Of a stretch of 64,000 bases of DNA, positions 46,041 to 55,803 are shown piece by piece. Under the pieces are notes generated by a model. That model saw only the letters and a program-made list of their open reading frames with translations. It searched no databases and had not been told where the DNA came from. Origin of the DNA: an uncultured Bacteroidota bacterium (GTDB lineage: Bacteria; Bacteroidota; Bacteroidia; Flavobacteriales; Flavobacteriaceae); assembly GCA_902593165.1 (NCBI GenBank), contig CACJHI010000007.1, positions 1 through 64,000 of the forward strand. Direction: 5' to 3'. Both the position numbers and the translations under genes were made by a program. Position 1 is the stretch's first letter, and each line of letters opens with the position of its first letter.

Positions 46041-48392
46041 ATGAAGAGACAGCTTTTAAATTTTTGTTTACTATTTATATCAGTAAGCTTACATTCTCAA
46101 AATCTAGGAACTATATCAGGTAAAGTTTTTAATAATGAGACTGGACTATTCCTTGAAGGGGCAACAATTCAAGTTGAAAATTCTGACTTTTTTGCAATAA
46201 CTAATAGTGAAGGGTTTTTTGAAATTAATGACGTACCCACATCAAGTTATAATGTTAAGGCCAGTTTTATAGGCTTTAAATCTCTTACATTATATAATGT
46301 AATAGTTAAATCAGCGGGAAATCAATCTTTGCAGTATGGACTAAATCCTTCATCAGAAGAACTTGATGAAATAATTGTAGTAGAATCACCATTTAAAACC
46401 TCTTTAGAGACTCCTCTCTCAACTCAAACATTTTCAGCTGTTGAGATAGAAACTTATCCTGGAGGAAATAATGATATTACCAGAGTAATTCAAAGTCTAC
46501 CTGGAATTTCACCATCAATAGGTGGTTTCAGAAATGATATAATTATAAGAGGTGGAGGTCCTAATGAAACTGTATACTATATTGATGGGATTGAAATACC
46601 TAATATAAATCATTTTAGTACTCAAGGAAGCTCAGGAGGCCCAGTTGGATTAATAAATGTATCATTTATAAAGGATGTTACTCTTTCAACTTCTTCATTT
46701 GGTGCAGAATACGATAATGCTCTATCGGGTGTTCTTTCATTTGAACAAAAAGACGCAAATATTGATAAAGTTTCAGGAAACTTTAGAGTAGGATCAAGTG
46801 AAGCTGGTTTAACTTTTGAAGGTCCATTAAAGTTGTTCAGTAATGAAGACACATCTTTTATCTTTTCAATTAGAAGGAGTTATTTACAATTTATTTTTAA
46901 AGCATTTGGTTTTTCTTTTTTACCTGATTACTGGGATTATCAGATGAAAATAACACATAAAATAGATGATTTTAATCATATAAATTTTGTAGGGATTGGC
47001 TCAATAGATGAGCTCACTATTAATGAGGCTGATGAATTTGATTTTGAGAATGAATCTCAAATAGAACAACTTCCTATAATTAACCAAAAATCTAGAACAT
47101 TTGGTGTTTCTTGGAAGAGAATTTATAAAAATAAAAATGGGTTTTTTAATCTATCAATTAGCAATAACAGGCTAGAAAATAATTTTGAAAGATTCAAAAA
47201 TAACATTTCTAAATCGAATCCTTCATTTTCTAATATATCCAGTGAAGATGAAACAAAAATTAGATTTATTAGTAATCAAAAAAGTGAAAATTTAAAATTT
47301 TCATATGGGGGTAATATACAATTCTCAAACTATCAGAATAACACTCAGTTTGAATTTTATAACACAGATTATAATACTAAAATAGATTTTATAAAATATG
47401 GTCTTTTTCTAAAATCAAATAGCACATTTATTGATGATAAGCTTGGAGTGTCTCTGGGTGTTAGATTAGACCAAGATAATTTTACACAAGAGAATAATTT
47501 TTTTGAAAATTTATCTCCAAGGCTAGCACTTTCACTAATAATATCAGAAGATAAAAAATGGAAATTTAATTTTGCCACAGGCAGATACTTTAAAATTCCA
47601 ACATACACCTCTTTAGGATTCAAAAACTTTGATAACGTATTTTTAAATAAAAGTTCTAAATACACTAGGAGTGATCATATTGTTGGAGGTTTTGAATTTA
47701 ATTGGACAGAATCTTCAAGATTTACTTTTGAGGCCTTTTATAAAAAATATAACAACTATCCAGTTTCAAAAGTTGACGGTGTATCTCTTGCAAACAAGGG
47801 GGCTGACTTTGAAGTTCTTGGTAATGAGGAGATTCTAACAATTGGAAAAGGAAAATCATATGGTTTAGAATTTCTTTACCAGCAAAAATTGAAAGACAAT
47901 TTTTATGGAATACTTTCATATACTTTCTTTTATAGTAAGTTCTCAGGATTAGATAACATCTATCTTCCATCAGTTTGGGACAATAGACACTTACTCTCTT
48001 TTACTGGAGGGTATAAGCTAAAAAAGAATTGGGAATTAAGTACTAAAATTAGATTTACTGGAAAAACCCCATATTCTCCAGTAGATATAGCATCTAGTGC
48101 TCAGTCTTATCCAGAGATTATTTTTGATTATTCGCAACTTGGAAATTATTATTTGAATGATTTTACAAAGTTAGATGTTAGAGTTGATAAGAGATGGAAT
48201 TTCAAATCAACATCCATGAATTTCTACATTGATATTGAGAATCTTTTGATGGATGAGATTCCAGTTCCACCTGAATATGGACTTCAAAGAGATGGAGACC
48301 TAAATATTACTAACCCTAGGAATCTAATTGAAGTAATTAGTGATAATAGGAGTTCGTTAATACCAAGTATTGGATTTGTCTTTGACTTTTAG
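46041..48392 (+). CDS. TonB-dependent outer membrane receptor
   Basis: A 783-residue receptor. It has a signal peptide (cleavage near SLHSQ), a carboxypeptidase-regulatory-like domain (GTISGKVFNNETGLFLEGATIQVEN, about residues 23-105), a plug (about 120-230; GGFRNDIIIRGGGPNETVYYIDGIEI) and a 22-stranded barrel ending SIGFVFDF. No SusD partner is present, so it is not a SusCD pair. It would import a ligand using TonB energy. The neighbouring exported isomerase hints at a sugar, which is inference. Its stop is directly adjacent to the convergent acyl-CoA dehydrogenase stop. Confidence 0.93.
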   Translation: MKRQLLNFCLLFISVSLHSQNLGTISGKVFNNETGLFLEGATIQVENSDFFAITNSEGFFEINDVPTSSYNVKASFIGFKSLTLYNVIVKSAGNQSLQYGLNPSSEELDEIIVVESPFKTSLETPLSTQTFSAVEIETYPGGNNDITRVIQSLPGISPSIGGFRNDIIIRGGGPNETVYYIDGIEIPNINHFSTQGSSGGPVGLINVSFIKDVTLSTSSFGAEYDNALSGVLSFEQKDANIDKVSGNFRVGSSEAGLTFEGPLKLFSNEDTSFIFSIRRSYLQFIFKAFGFSFLPDYWDYQMKITHKIDDFNHINFVGIGSIDELTINEADEFDFENESQIEQLPIINQKSRTFGVSWKRIYKNKNGFFNLSISNNRLENNFERFKNNISKSNPSFSNISSEDETKIRFISNQKSENLKFSYGGNIQFSNYQNNTQFEFYNTDYNTKIDFIKYGLFLKSNSTFIDDKLGVSLGVRLDQDNFTQENNFFENLSPRLALSLIISEDKKWKFNFATGRYFKIPTYTSLGFKNFDNVFLNKSSKYTRSDHIVGGFEFNWTESSRFTFEAFYKKYNNYPVSKVDGVSLANKGADFEVLGNEEILTIGKGKSYGLEFLYQQKLKDNFYGILSYTFFYSKFSGLDNIYLPSVWDNRHLLSFTGGYKLKKNWELSTKIRFTGKTPYSPVDIASSAQSYPEIIFDYSQLGNYYLNDFTKLDVRVDKRWNFKSTSMNFYIDIENLLMDEIPVPPEYGLQRDGDLNITNPRNLIEVISDNRSSLIPSIGFVFDF

Positions 48393-49565
48393 CTAGAAGG
48401 CATTATGCCCAGTTATATCATGACCTAGTATAAGCAGATGTATATCATGAGTACCTTCATATGTGATGACTGATTCAAGATTCATCATATGTCTCATTAT
48501 ACTGTATTCACCTGTAATTCCCATTCCACCTAGTACTTGTCTCGCCTCCCTCGCAATATTGATTGCCATATCTACATTATTCCTCTTAGCAAGAGAAATT
48601 TGTGCTGAGGAGGCTTTATCATCATTTTTAAGCTTTCCCAATTTCCATGATAATAATTGAGCCTTTGTAATTTCAGTCAACATTTCAGCTAACTTTTTTT
48701 GTTGAAGTTGTTTAGCTGCAATTGGTTTCCCAAATTGGACTCTTTCTAGTGAATATTTTAATGCTGTATTATAACAATCCATTGCAACACCAATAGCTCC
48801 CCATGATATTCCATATCTTGCTGAATCAAGACACATAAGTGGTGCCCCTAGCCCAGATTTTCCTGGAAGAATGTTTTCTTTTGGTACTCTAACATTATCA
48901 AATATTAACTCCCCAGTAGATGAGGCTCTTAGCGACCATTTATTATGAGTTTCAGGAGTTGAAAAGCCTTCCATACCTCTTTCAACAATTACACCATGAA
49001 TTCTTTTATTCTCATCTTTTGCCCATACTACAGCAATGTCAGCAAATGGTGAGTTAGAAATCCACATTTTAGATCCATTTAATATTACGTGATCGCCATC
49101 TTCTTTAAAATTAGTGATCATTCCACCTGGATTAGATCCATGATCAGGCTCTGTAAGCCCAAAACACCCCATTATCTCTCCAGTAGCTAGTTTAGGTAAA
49201 AACTTTTCTTTTTGATCCTCACTTCCAAATTTCCATATAGGATACATGACTAATGAAGATTGAACAGATGCTGTAGATCTTATTCCACTATCTCCTCTTT
49301 CAATCTCTTGCATCATAATACCATAACTAATCTGATCCAGCCCTGCTCCTCCATATTTTTGTGGTATATATGGGCCAAAAGCACCTATTTCTCCAAGTTC
49401 TTTTATAAGATGTTTTGGAAATTCAGCTTTTTGAGCATAATCTTCAATTATAGGGGAAACGGATTTAGATACCCACTGCCTTGTGGATTCTCTTATTAAC
49501 TTGTGTTCTTCAGAAAGTAGGTCATCAATCTGATAGAAGTCTGGAGATTTAAAATTATCATGCAT
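48393..49565 (-). CDS. Acyl-CoA dehydrogenase, glutaryl-CoA dehydrogenase-like
   Basis: A 390-residue FAD enzyme. It has the family signatures GCFGLTEPDHGSNPGGM, KMWISNSPFADIAVVWAK and RQVLGGMGITGEYSIMRHMMNLESVITYEGTHDIHLLILGHDITG. The Glu in TYEGTHD is at the catalytic-base position of glutaryl-CoA dehydrogenase, which decarboxylates glutaryl-CoA to crotonyl-CoA in lysine catabolism. An unusual substrate within the family cannot be excluded. It is transcribed alone from the element at 49584-49591. Confidence 0.9.
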   Translation of the reverse strand: MHDNFKSPDFYQIDDLLSEEHKLIRESTRQWVSKSVSPIIEDYAQKAEFPKHLIKELGEIGAFGPYIPQKYGGAGLDQISYGIMMQEIERGDSGIRSTASVQSSLVMYPIWKFGSEDQKEKFLPKLATGEIMGCFGLTEPDHGSNPGGMITNFKEDGDHVILNGSKMWISNSPFADIAVVWAKDENKRIHGVIVERGMEGFSTPETHNKWSLRASSTGELIFDNVRVPKENILPGKSGLGAPLMCLDSARYGISWGAIGVAMDCYNTALKYSLERVQFGKPIAAKQLQQKKLAEMLTEITKAQLLSWKLGKLKNDDKASSAQISLAKRNNVDMAINIAREARQVLGGMGITGEYSIMRHMMNLESVITYEGTHDIHLLILGHDITGHNAF

Positions 49566-49583
49566 AATTTGGAACTTATACTA

Positions 49584-49591
49584 CAAAAATA
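49584..49591 (-). promoter_or_regulatory. Bacteroidetes -7 element before the acyl-CoA dehydrogenase gene
   Basis: On the minus strand TATTTTTG matches TAnnTTTG and ends 18 bases before the ATG at 49565, in the 42-base gap after rimM. Confidence 0.5.
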
Positions 49592-49607
49592 TGAATTAAA
49601 TATTCAA

Positions 49608-50123
49608 TTAAATAATTTCTAATAGTCCGTCAGGGATATCCAGGTGAATAATATTGTTTTCCTTATCAATTTCTTTTATTAAGTCCTCATGAATTGGTAT
49701 TAGAACTACCCTTGAATTATATTTTATTTCGAAAACAGGTTGTGGTAAGTCAGTATTAATATTCTCTATTGTACCTATTTTTTGTGAATCTTTGAATACA
49801 TTAAAATTTATAAGATCTCCATAAAAGAATCCTGAATCTTTTTTATATTCGATTTTAGTAGAATCAACATAGATGTTTTTATGAATAACTTCATTAACTT
49901 CTTTTTCAGAGTTTATCTCTTTTAGTTTTACTATTAAAACATTTTTTGAGAATGATCTCATCTCATTTATCGAAAAAGGAATAAAGCTGCCATCTAATTC
50001 GATGAAAAGGTGAGCTAAATCTGGGAAAGAATTTAGATTAAATGATGATACATTAATTTTAATATCACCCTTATAACCATGTTTTGAAACAACAGTTCCA
50101 ACTTTTACATGATTAACGTTCAT
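49608..50123 (-). CDS. rimM: Ribosome maturation factor RimM
   Basis: A 171-residue factor for 30S maturation that binds uS19. The N-terminal RimM barrel starts VKVGTVVSKHGYKGDIKINVSS and the C-terminal PRC-like domain contains FFYGDLINFNVF and VFEIKYNSRVVLIPIHEDLI, ending with the conserved HLDIPDGLLEI. It lies 6 bases after rpsP, the common gene order. Confidence 0.95.
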   Translation of the reverse strand: MNVNHVKVGTVVSKHGYKGDIKINVSSFNLNSFPDLAHLFIELDGSFIPFSINEMRSFSKNVLIVKLKEINSEKEVNEVIHKNIYVDSTKIEYKKDSGFFYGDLINFNVFKDSQKIGTIENINTDLPQPVFEIKYNSRVVLIPIHEDLIKEIDKENNIIHLDIPDGLLEII

Positions 50124-50129
50124 AAGGAA

Positions 50130-50732
50130 CTACTTGTCTTCTTCAGAATCACTATCCTCTTCAGCAGGAGCCTCTTCAGCAGGAGCCTCTTCAGCAGGAG
50201 TCTCTTCAGCAGGAGCCTCTTCAGCAGGAGCTTCTTCAGCAGGAGCCTCTTCAGCAGGAGCCTCTTCAGCTTTAGCTTGTTCTTTAGCTTTCGATTCTTC
50301 TAACTTTTTCTTTCTGTACTCTTCTTCTCTTTCTCTTGCTTCTTTCTTATTTGACTCAAGCGCAGCATTAGCATCTTCAATTTTTTTCTCAATTTTAGCA
50401 CTTTTCTCTTTCATCCATGCATCAAATCTCTTTTTTGCTTCACCTTCAGTAAATGCACCTTTCTTTACACCTCCATCTAAGTGCCTTTTTAATAAAACTC
50501 CAGTATATGAAAGGATAGCCTTTGCTGTACTGGTAGGCTGGGCACCTTTATCTAACCAGTTTAAGGCTGAATCAAAATTTAAATCAATTGCCGCTGGTTT
50601 TTGATTTGGGTCATAGGTCCCTATTTTTTCTAAATATTTACCATCTCTTTTAGATCTAGCATCTGCCGCGACTATCCAATAAAATGGTTTTCCTTTTTTT
50701 CCGTGTCTTTGAAGTCTAATTTTTACTGCCAT
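50130..50732 (-). CDS. rpsP: Ribosomal protein bS16 with long Ala/Glu repeat tail
   Basis: A 200-residue bS16, more than twice the length of the E. coli protein. Residues 1-85 are the core (VKIRLQRHGKKGKPFYWIVAADARSKRDG). Residues 85-150 form a charged, probably helical extension (KKRFDAWMKEKSAKIEKKIED...). The tail, residues 150-200, is repeats of EEAPA. C-terminal extensions are usual in Flavobacteriia; the regular pentapeptide expansion is the notable part. It is cotranscribed with rimM. Confidence 0.95.
   Translation of the reverse strand: MAVKIRLQRHGKKGKPFYWIVAADARSKRDGKYLEKIGTYDPNQKPAAIDLNFDSALNWLDKGAQPTSTAKAILSYTGVLLKRHLDGGVKKGAFTEGEAKKRFDAWMKEKSAKIEKKIEDANAALESNKKEAREREEEYRKKKLEESKAKEQAKAEEAPAEEAPAEEAPAEEAPAEETPAEEAPAEEAPAEEDSDSEEDK
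50156..50270 (-). repeat. 15-bp tandem repeat in the tail of rpsP
   Basis: Seven full units and one partial unit of 15 bases (plus-strand cctcttcagcaggag, with two single-base variants) encode the EEAPA tail of bS16. A long open frame on the opposite strand here is a by-product of the repeat and not a gene. Confidence 0.9.
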
Positions 50733-50779
50733 AATTTTAATGTTTAGGGTACTCGACCCAGGTTACTAATTTCAGGAAG
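50733..50779 (-). promoter_or_regulatory. Possible structured rpsP leader
   Basis: The rpsP transcript would begin near 50775 and contain, on the minus strand, GGGT-CGAGT-ACCC (complement of 50747-50759), with TTA/TAA flanks that could extend the stem across an asymmetric bulge. It lies 15 bases from the start codon. Ribosomal-protein leaders often use such hairpins for autoregulation, but no known family is recognised here. Confidence 0.35.
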
Positions 50780-50787
50780 CAAATTTA
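50780..50787 (-). promoter_or_regulatory. Bacteroidetes -7 element before rpsP
   Basis: On the minus strand TAAATTTG matches TAnnTTTG, 47 bases before the rpsP ATG. This is the longest 5' leader among the promoters found in the window. Confidence 0.5.
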
Positions 50788-50872
50788 ACAAAATATATCA
50801 TACTATTTTATTATAATTAAAAACTTGAATTAAATAATCATTATATATCTTTTATTTAGACTACTATTTGAT

Positions 50873-50880
50873 TAATTTTG
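50873..50880 (+). promoter_or_regulatory. Bacteroidetes -7 element before clpP
   Basis: TAATTTTG matches TAnnTTTG and ends 16 bases before the clpP ATG at 50897. The rest of the 164-base rpsP-clpP gap is A+T-rich and holds no reading frame or RNA gene that I can see. Confidence 0.5.
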
Positions 50881-50896
50881 AATTAAAATTTTATAG

Positions 50897-51553
50897 ATGG
50901 ATTATTCAAAAGAGTTTAAGAAATATGCAACTAAACACCATGGAGTAAGTTCGACTTACTATGATAAAATCGTAAGCAGTATGACTCCATATATTATTGA
51001 GGAAAGACAACTTAATGTTGCTCAGATGGATGTGTTTTCGAGGTTGATGATGGATCGCATTATGTTTTTAGGAACTGCAATCAATGACAGTGTAGCTAAT
51101 GTTATACAGGCTCAATTACTTTTCTTACAGAGTACTGATTCATCAAGAGATATACAGATGTATATAAACTCACCAGGTGGTGGAGTTTATGCAGGCCTTG
51201 GAATATATGATACCATGCAATATATTAAACCTGATGTAGCAACAATATGTACTGGATGCGCTGCTTCTATGGCTGCAGTTCTTTTATGTGCAGGTAAAAA
51301 GGGTAAAAGATCTGCTCTAAAGCACTCAAGGGTAATGATTCATCAACCTTTAGGAGGAGTTTCTGGTCAAGCTGCTGATATCGAAATCACTGCTCGTGAA
51401 ATATTGAAATTGAAAGATGAACTTTACAAAATAATTTCAAAACATTCTGGTCAAACCTTCAAAAAAGTTAATGCAGACAGTGACAGGGATTATTGGATGA
51501 AGGCTGATGAAGCTCACAAGTATGGAATGGTTGATGAAGTCTTAAACAAGTAA
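50897..51553 (+). CDS. clpP: ATP-dependent Clp protease proteolytic subunit
   Basis: A 218-residue serine protease. The catalytic Ser is in [13 protein letters not shown], His in [11 protein letters not shown], and Asp in the following helix region. An N-terminal extension of about 20 residues ([19 protein letters not shown]) precedes the core VEERQ-like start, as in other Bacteroidetes. It forms the degradation chamber for ClpX, encoded 2 bases downstream. Confidence 0.97.
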   Translation: MDYSKEFKKYATKHHGVSSTYYDKIVSSMTPYIIEERQLNVAQMDVFSRLMMDRIMFLGTAINDSVANVIQAQLLFLQSTDSSRDIQMYINSPGGGVYAGLGIYDTMQYIKPDVATICTGCAASMAAVLLCAGKKGKRSALKHSRVMIHQPLGGVSGQAADIEITAREILKLKDELYKIISKHSGQTFKKVNADSDRDYWMKADEAHKYGMVDEVLNK

Positions 51554-51555
51554 AT

Positions 51556-52785
51556 ATGAGCGAAGAAGAAATTCTATGTTCCTTTTGTGGAAGGGCAAAA
51601 TCTCAAACAAAACTTCTTATTGCTGGATTAGATGCTCACATATGCGATATATGTATATCTCAAGCAGATATGATTGTTAAAGATGATCAAACTTCGAAAG
51701 AATCAAGTGACTATGCAGTTGATCTTAAACCACCAATAGAAATCAAAAATTTTCTTGATTTACATGTAATTGGTCAGGAACAAGCAAAAAAAACACTAGC
51801 TGTTGCTGTCTATAATCATTATAAAAGAATAAATCAAAAACAACTTCCTAATGATATTGAAATACAGAAAAGCAATCTACTTTTAGTGGGTCCAACTGGA
51901 ACTGGAAAAACACTTCTAGCTCAAACAATATCTAAGTTTTTAAATGTTCCAATTGCAATTGTTGATGCAACAGTTCTCACCGAGGCTGGATATGTTGGAG
52001 AAGATGTTGAAAGTATATTAAGTAAACTACTTCAAGCAGCCGAATTTGATGTTGAAAAAGCACAGAATGGAATAGTCTTTATTGATGAAATTGACAAAAT
52101 TGCTAGAAAAAGTGATAATCCTTCAATTACAAGAGATGTATCGGGTGAAGGTGTCCAACAAGCAATGCTTAAGTTATTAGAAGGTACAACTGTAAATGTC
52201 CCTCCAAAGGGTGGAAGAAAACATCCTGATCAACAATTTATTGAACTTAACACTTCAAATATCTTATTTATAGCTGGTGGTGCTTTTGATGGAATAGATA
52301 AAATAATAAAGACTAGACTTAATTTACAATCTATAGGTTTTAAATCATCTGATGAAAAAGTTGTGAATGATGATGAAGAAAATGTTCTAAAATTTGTTAA
52401 TCCTCATGATATTAGATCATATGGTTTAATTCCAGAAATAATAGGTAGGCTACCTGTTATGTGTCATTTAAACCCCCTATCAAAAGATGCCTTAAAAGAT
52501 ATTATGACAGTCCCAAAAAATGCTCTTGTAAAACAATATACTAGACTCTTTGAAATGGATGACATTGAATTTACTATTACACCTAGTGCTATTGACTATA
52601 TTGTAGAAAGGGCATTTGAATTTAAAATTGGTGCTAGAGGTCTAAGAACTCTTTGTGAGGCAATCTTAAATGATGCAATGTTCAACTTGCCAAGTTCTGA
52701 CATCAAAGAGCTAAAGATTACAAAAGTTTATGCTGATCAGAAACTTCAAAATGTAGATATATCTCATCTAAAAGCTGTTTCTTAA
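51556..52785 (+). CDS. clpX: ATP-dependent Clp protease ATP-binding subunit ClpX
   Basis: A 409-residue AAA+ unfoldase. The N-terminal zinc-binding domain has [10 protein letters not shown] with CDIC (four Cys), Walker A is [12 protein letters not shown], Walker [11 protein letters not shown], the pore-loop region [11 protein letters not shown], and the ClpP-docking IGF tripeptide is in [10 protein letters not shown]. All twelve Arg codons are AGA or AGG. The 3' end overlaps the convergent GH3 gene by 4 bases. Confidence 0.97.
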   Translation: MSEEEILCSFCGRAKSQTKLLIAGLDAHICDICISQADMIVKDDQTSKESSDYAVDLKPPIEIKNFLDLHVIGQEQAKKTLAVAVYNHYKRINQKQLPNDIEIQKSNLLLVGPTGTGKTLLAQTISKFLNVPIAIVDATVLTEAGYVGEDVESILSKLLQAAEFDVEKAQNGIVFIDEIDKIARKSDNPSITRDVSGEGVQQAMLKLLEGTTVNVPPKGGRKHPDQQFIELNTSNILFIAGGAFDGIDKIIKTRLNLQSIGFKSSDEKVVNDDEENVLKFVNPHDIRSYGLIPEIIGRLPVMCHLNPLSKDALKDIMTVPKNALVKQYTRLFEMDDIEFTITPSAIDYIVERAFEFKIGARGLRTLCEAILNDAMFNLPSSDIKELKITKVYADQKLQNVDISHLKAVS

Positions 52786-54284
52786 TTAATCTTTAAAAGT
52801 TCTTCAACATATTCTCTAGAATTTGAAAGCCTTGGAATCTTGTTTTGTCCACCTAGTTTATTCCTTGATCCTAACCAATCATAGAAAAGATTTTTTCTTC
52901 CTAAGATAATTTTTGGTAGCTCTAATGTAGAGTTTTTATGTCTTTTTGCTTCATAATCAGAATTTAGACTCTGCAAGCTTAAATCTAATATCTCAGTAAA
53001 CTTGTTCATGTCATCTGGTTCTCTTGAAAACTCTATGATCCACTCATGAGATCCTTTAGTTTTATTACCCATAAATATAGGGCCCACAGTATAATTAGAT
53101 ATTTCAGATTTAGTAAGCTCTGTAGTTCTGGATAAAGCCATTTCAGCATTTTCTACTACCAATTCTTCACCAAATACATTTATGAAATGTTTTGTCCTAC
53201 CTGTAACCTTAACCCTGTAAGGATTTAAACAAGTAAATTTAATGGTATCACCAATTCTGTATCTCCATAGACCAGAATTAGTAGTTATTACCATTTCATA
53301 ATTTGTGTTAAGCTCAACATCTGCCAAAGAAACAATTTCATTTTCCAAACCATTTACTGGAATAAACTCATAGAATATTCCATAGTCAAGCATTAACAAT
53401 AACTCGGAGGAGTTATTTTGATCTTGAATAGCAAAAAACCCCTCAGAGGCATTAAAAATTTCAAAATATTTAAAATCTTTTGATGGAAATAATTTGCTGT
53501 ATAAGTTTTTATATGGTTCAAAACTAACACCTCCATGGAAATAAACTTCTGCATTTTTCCATACCTGAAGAATATCATCCTTACCTGTCTTATCCAATAC
53601 TTGTTGAAATAAGGATAGCATCCAGGAAGGAACTCCTGCAAAACTTGTTACATTTTCATTCATGGATTCTTTAATAATCGCTTTGACTTTGTCTTCCCAT
53701 TCTGGAATAAGAGATGTTTTAGAGCTAGGTGTACTGCTTAATTCTGCCCAAAATGGTAAATTATCTATAATAATTGCTGATAAATCTCCATAGTAACTAT
53801 CATTATTTTCATAGATCTCTCTAGATCCCCCAAGACGGAGACATTTTCCAACTAAAAGCTGCGAATTTATATTATTGTTAAAGTAAAGAGATAGCATATC
53901 CTTACCTGCTTTGTAGTGACAATCCTCTAGAGATTCAAAGCTTATTGGTATAAATTTGCTTTTTGCATTGGTAGTTCCGCTGGACTTAGCAAACCATTTA
54001 ATAGGAGTTCGCCAAAATATATTTTGCTCTCCTTTTCTATTTCTTTCTATGTCATTGTAAATATCCTCATACGCAACTGTTGGTACTCTTTCTTTAAAGT
54101 CATTATAATGTCTAATTGTTTTAAAATCATATTTTTTTCCAATTTCAGTATCTATTGAATAAACTATCATTTTCCTCAGCACTTCTTGTTGCACTTCTAT
54201 TGGGTAATCTTTAAAAAGCTCTATTTGACTAATTCTTCTTTTTAAAAAGAATGATGCAACAGAATTAAAAATTGGAATTGGCAT
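52782..54284 (-). CDS. GH3-family acyl-adenylating protein
   Basis: A 500-residue GH3 auxin-responsive-promoter family protein. It has [21 protein letters not shown] (the phosphate-binding Ser/Thr-rich motif), [16 protein letters not shown], and [18 protein letters not shown], then a smaller C-terminal domain. Plant GH3 enzymes conjugate amino acids to acyl hormones after adenylation. Bacterial homologues are common in Bacteroidetes, but their substrates are unknown. It stands as a single gene. Confidence 0.9.
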   Translation of the reverse strand: MPIPIFNSVASFFLKRRISQIELFKDYPIEVQQEVLRKMIVYSIDTEIGKKYDFKTIRHYNDFKERVPTVAYEDIYNDIERNRKGEQNIFWRTPIKWFAKSSGTTNAKSKFIPISFESLEDCHYKAGKDMLSLYFNNNINSQLLVGKCLRLGGSREIYENNDSYYGDLSAIIIDNLPFWAELSSTPSSKTSLIPEWEDKVKAIIKESMNENVTSFAGVPSWMLSLFQQVLDKTGKDDILQVWKNAEVYFHGGVSFEPYKNLYSKLFPSKDFKYFEIFNASEGFFAIQDQNNSSELLLMLDYGIFYEFIPVNGLENEIVSLADVELNTNYEMVITTNSGLWRYRIGDTIKFTCLNPYRVKVTGRTKHFINVFGEELVVENAEMALSRTTELTKSEISNYTVGPIFMGNKTKGSHEWIIEFSREPDDMNKFTEILDLSLQSLNSDYEAKRHKNSTLELPKIILGRKNLFYDWLGSRNKLGGQNKIPRLSNSREYVEELLKIN

Positions 54285-54325
54285 GGAATGTATATATTTA
54301 TCATAAAAATAGTAAACATTAAAAT

Positions 54326-55117
54326 ATGTTTTCAGGAGTATTTAAAAAAATGATTTCAATTCATGATGATCCTGTTAGATATATTCTAGATTTTGGGGAT
54401 GATCTGCTATTTCTTAATCAATCAATAGGTAAAAATTTTAAGATTCACAAAACAGGTTTTTGCTGCCTTTCATGTCATGATAATATTGAAATCTTTGCAA
54501 ATGGATTTTGTAAAAAGTGTTTTTTTGAGTCACCGATGTCTGGTGATTGGGTTATGAAACCTGAGTTAAGTAAAGCTCATCTAGATATTCAAGATAGAGA
54601 TCTTGAATATGAAAAGAAAATTCAACTACAAGATCATATTGTATACCTCTCTAAAACCAGTGGAGTTAAGGTTGGTGTAACAAGATCAAATAATAAGAAA
54701 ACCAGATGGATTGATCAAGGAGCAATTGAAGCAATTGAGTTAATTGAAGTCCCTAATAGATACCTTGCTGGCCTTGCTGAAGTTAAATTAAAAGATAATT
54801 TTTCTGATAAAACTAATTGGAGAAAAATGTTAACTAATAACATTGAAGAGGGGAATATTGTTGATTTTAAAAAAGATGCTTTAGATGTTTTGGGAGATGA
54901 ATTTAAAGATTATTTTAAAACAGATAGTGAAATTGTTAAGTTTAACTATTTCAGGGAGGGTCAAATTGAAAGTGTTAAGTCTGCAAGCTTAAAAAAATCA
55001 GATACAATTGAAGGAAAATTAATTGGTATTAAAGGTCAATATTTAATATTTGAAGATTCTACGGTATTTAACGTAAGATCAAATGAAGGCTACACAGTTG
55101 ATATTACAATTACTTAA
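54326..55117 (+). CDS. DUF2797 protein
   Basis: A 263-residue protein of the DUF2797 family. Four cysteines in CCLSCHD and GFCKKCFF suggest a zinc ribbon near residues 47-73, and the core has SGVKVGVTRSNNKKTRWIDQGAIEAIELIEVPNRYLAGLAEVKLK, resembling a GIY-YIG-like fold. No function is established. It diverges from GH3 by 41 bases and overlaps the convergent pseudouridine synthase gene by 8 bases. Confidence 0.85.
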   Translation: MFSGVFKKMISIHDDPVRYILDFGDDLLFLNQSIGKNFKIHKTGFCCLSCHDNIEIFANGFCKKCFFESPMSGDWVMKPELSKAHLDIQDRDLEYEKKIQLQDHIVYLSKTSGVKVGVTRSNNKKTRWIDQGAIEAIELIEVPNRYLAGLAEVKLKDNFSDKTNWRKMLTNNIEEGNIVDFKKDALDVLGDEFKDYFKTDSEIVKFNYFREGQIESVKSASLKKSDTIEGKLIGIKGQYLIFEDSTVFNVRSNEGYTVDITIT

Positions 55118-55802
55118 TAAATAACTGTTCAACTTCTTCATTATTTAGATCTCTGTATTCTCCAATTTTAGTGTCAAGATGAATATCCATTATTCTTACA
55201 CGTTTTAATTTTGTAACTCTATATCCAAGAACCTCACACATTCTTCTTATCTGCCTGTTCATCCCTTGAGTTAAAATAATTTTAAATCTATTTTCATGAA
55301 TTTTTTTTACAAAACATTTTCTAGTCATTTTGCCCATTATTCTGACACCTCTTCTCATTTTATCTATAAATTCAGTTGTAATTTTTTTATTGACAGTTAC
55401 TATATATTCTTTTTCTTTTCTGTTTTCTGCTCGAAGAACATTATTGACAATATCTCCATCATTAGTTAGCAATATTAAACCCTCACTTTGCTTATCAATT
55501 CTCCCAATTGTAAAAAGTCTTTCCTTATGATTAATAAAGTCAATTATATTATCTTTTACTTTGTGATTACCTGTGCACTCAACCCCAACAGGCTTGTTAA
55601 AAGCAATATATACCTTCTTTTTGTCTTTATATTGAATGATTTCACCATCAACTGAAATTTCATCTTCAATATTTACTTTAGAACCTAGTATAGCAACCTT
55701 ACCGTTTATATATACTCTTCCATCAGAAATATAATCATCTGCTTTTCTCCTTGAACAGAAACCAACTTCACTTAAGTATTTATTTATTCTCTTTTTATCC
55801 AA
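55110..55802 (-). CDS. Pseudouridine synthase, RluF/RsuA type
   Basis: A 230-residue RsuA-family enzyme. The N-terminal S4 domain is RINKYLSEVGFCSRRKADDYISDGRVYING; the catalytic Asp lies in GRIDKQSEGLILLTNDG; the C-terminal part has GMNRQIRRMCEVLGYRVTKLKRVRI. The sequence resembles RluF, which modifies 23S rRNA near U2604 in E. coli. The exact target here is not proven. It follows the transporter gene by 1 base. Confidence 0.92.
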   Translation of the reverse strand: MDKKRINKYLSEVGFCSRRKADDYISDGRVYINGKVAILGSKVNIEDEISVDGEIIQYKDKKKVYIAFNKPVGVECTGNHKVKDNIIDFINHKERLFTIGRIDKQSEGLILLTNDGDIVNNVLRAENRKEKEYIVTVNKKITTEFIDKMRRGVRIMGKMTRKCFVKKIHENRFKIILTQGMNRQIRRMCEVLGYRVTKLKRVRIMDIHLDTKIGEYRDLNNEEVEQLFIK

Positions 55803-55803
55803 T

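Noticed and set aside
50109-50604. Ser/Ala-rich plus-strand frames opposite rpsP
   Set aside because: They are mirror images of the 15-bp repeat in the rpsP tail. The rpsP core is unmistakable on the minus strand.
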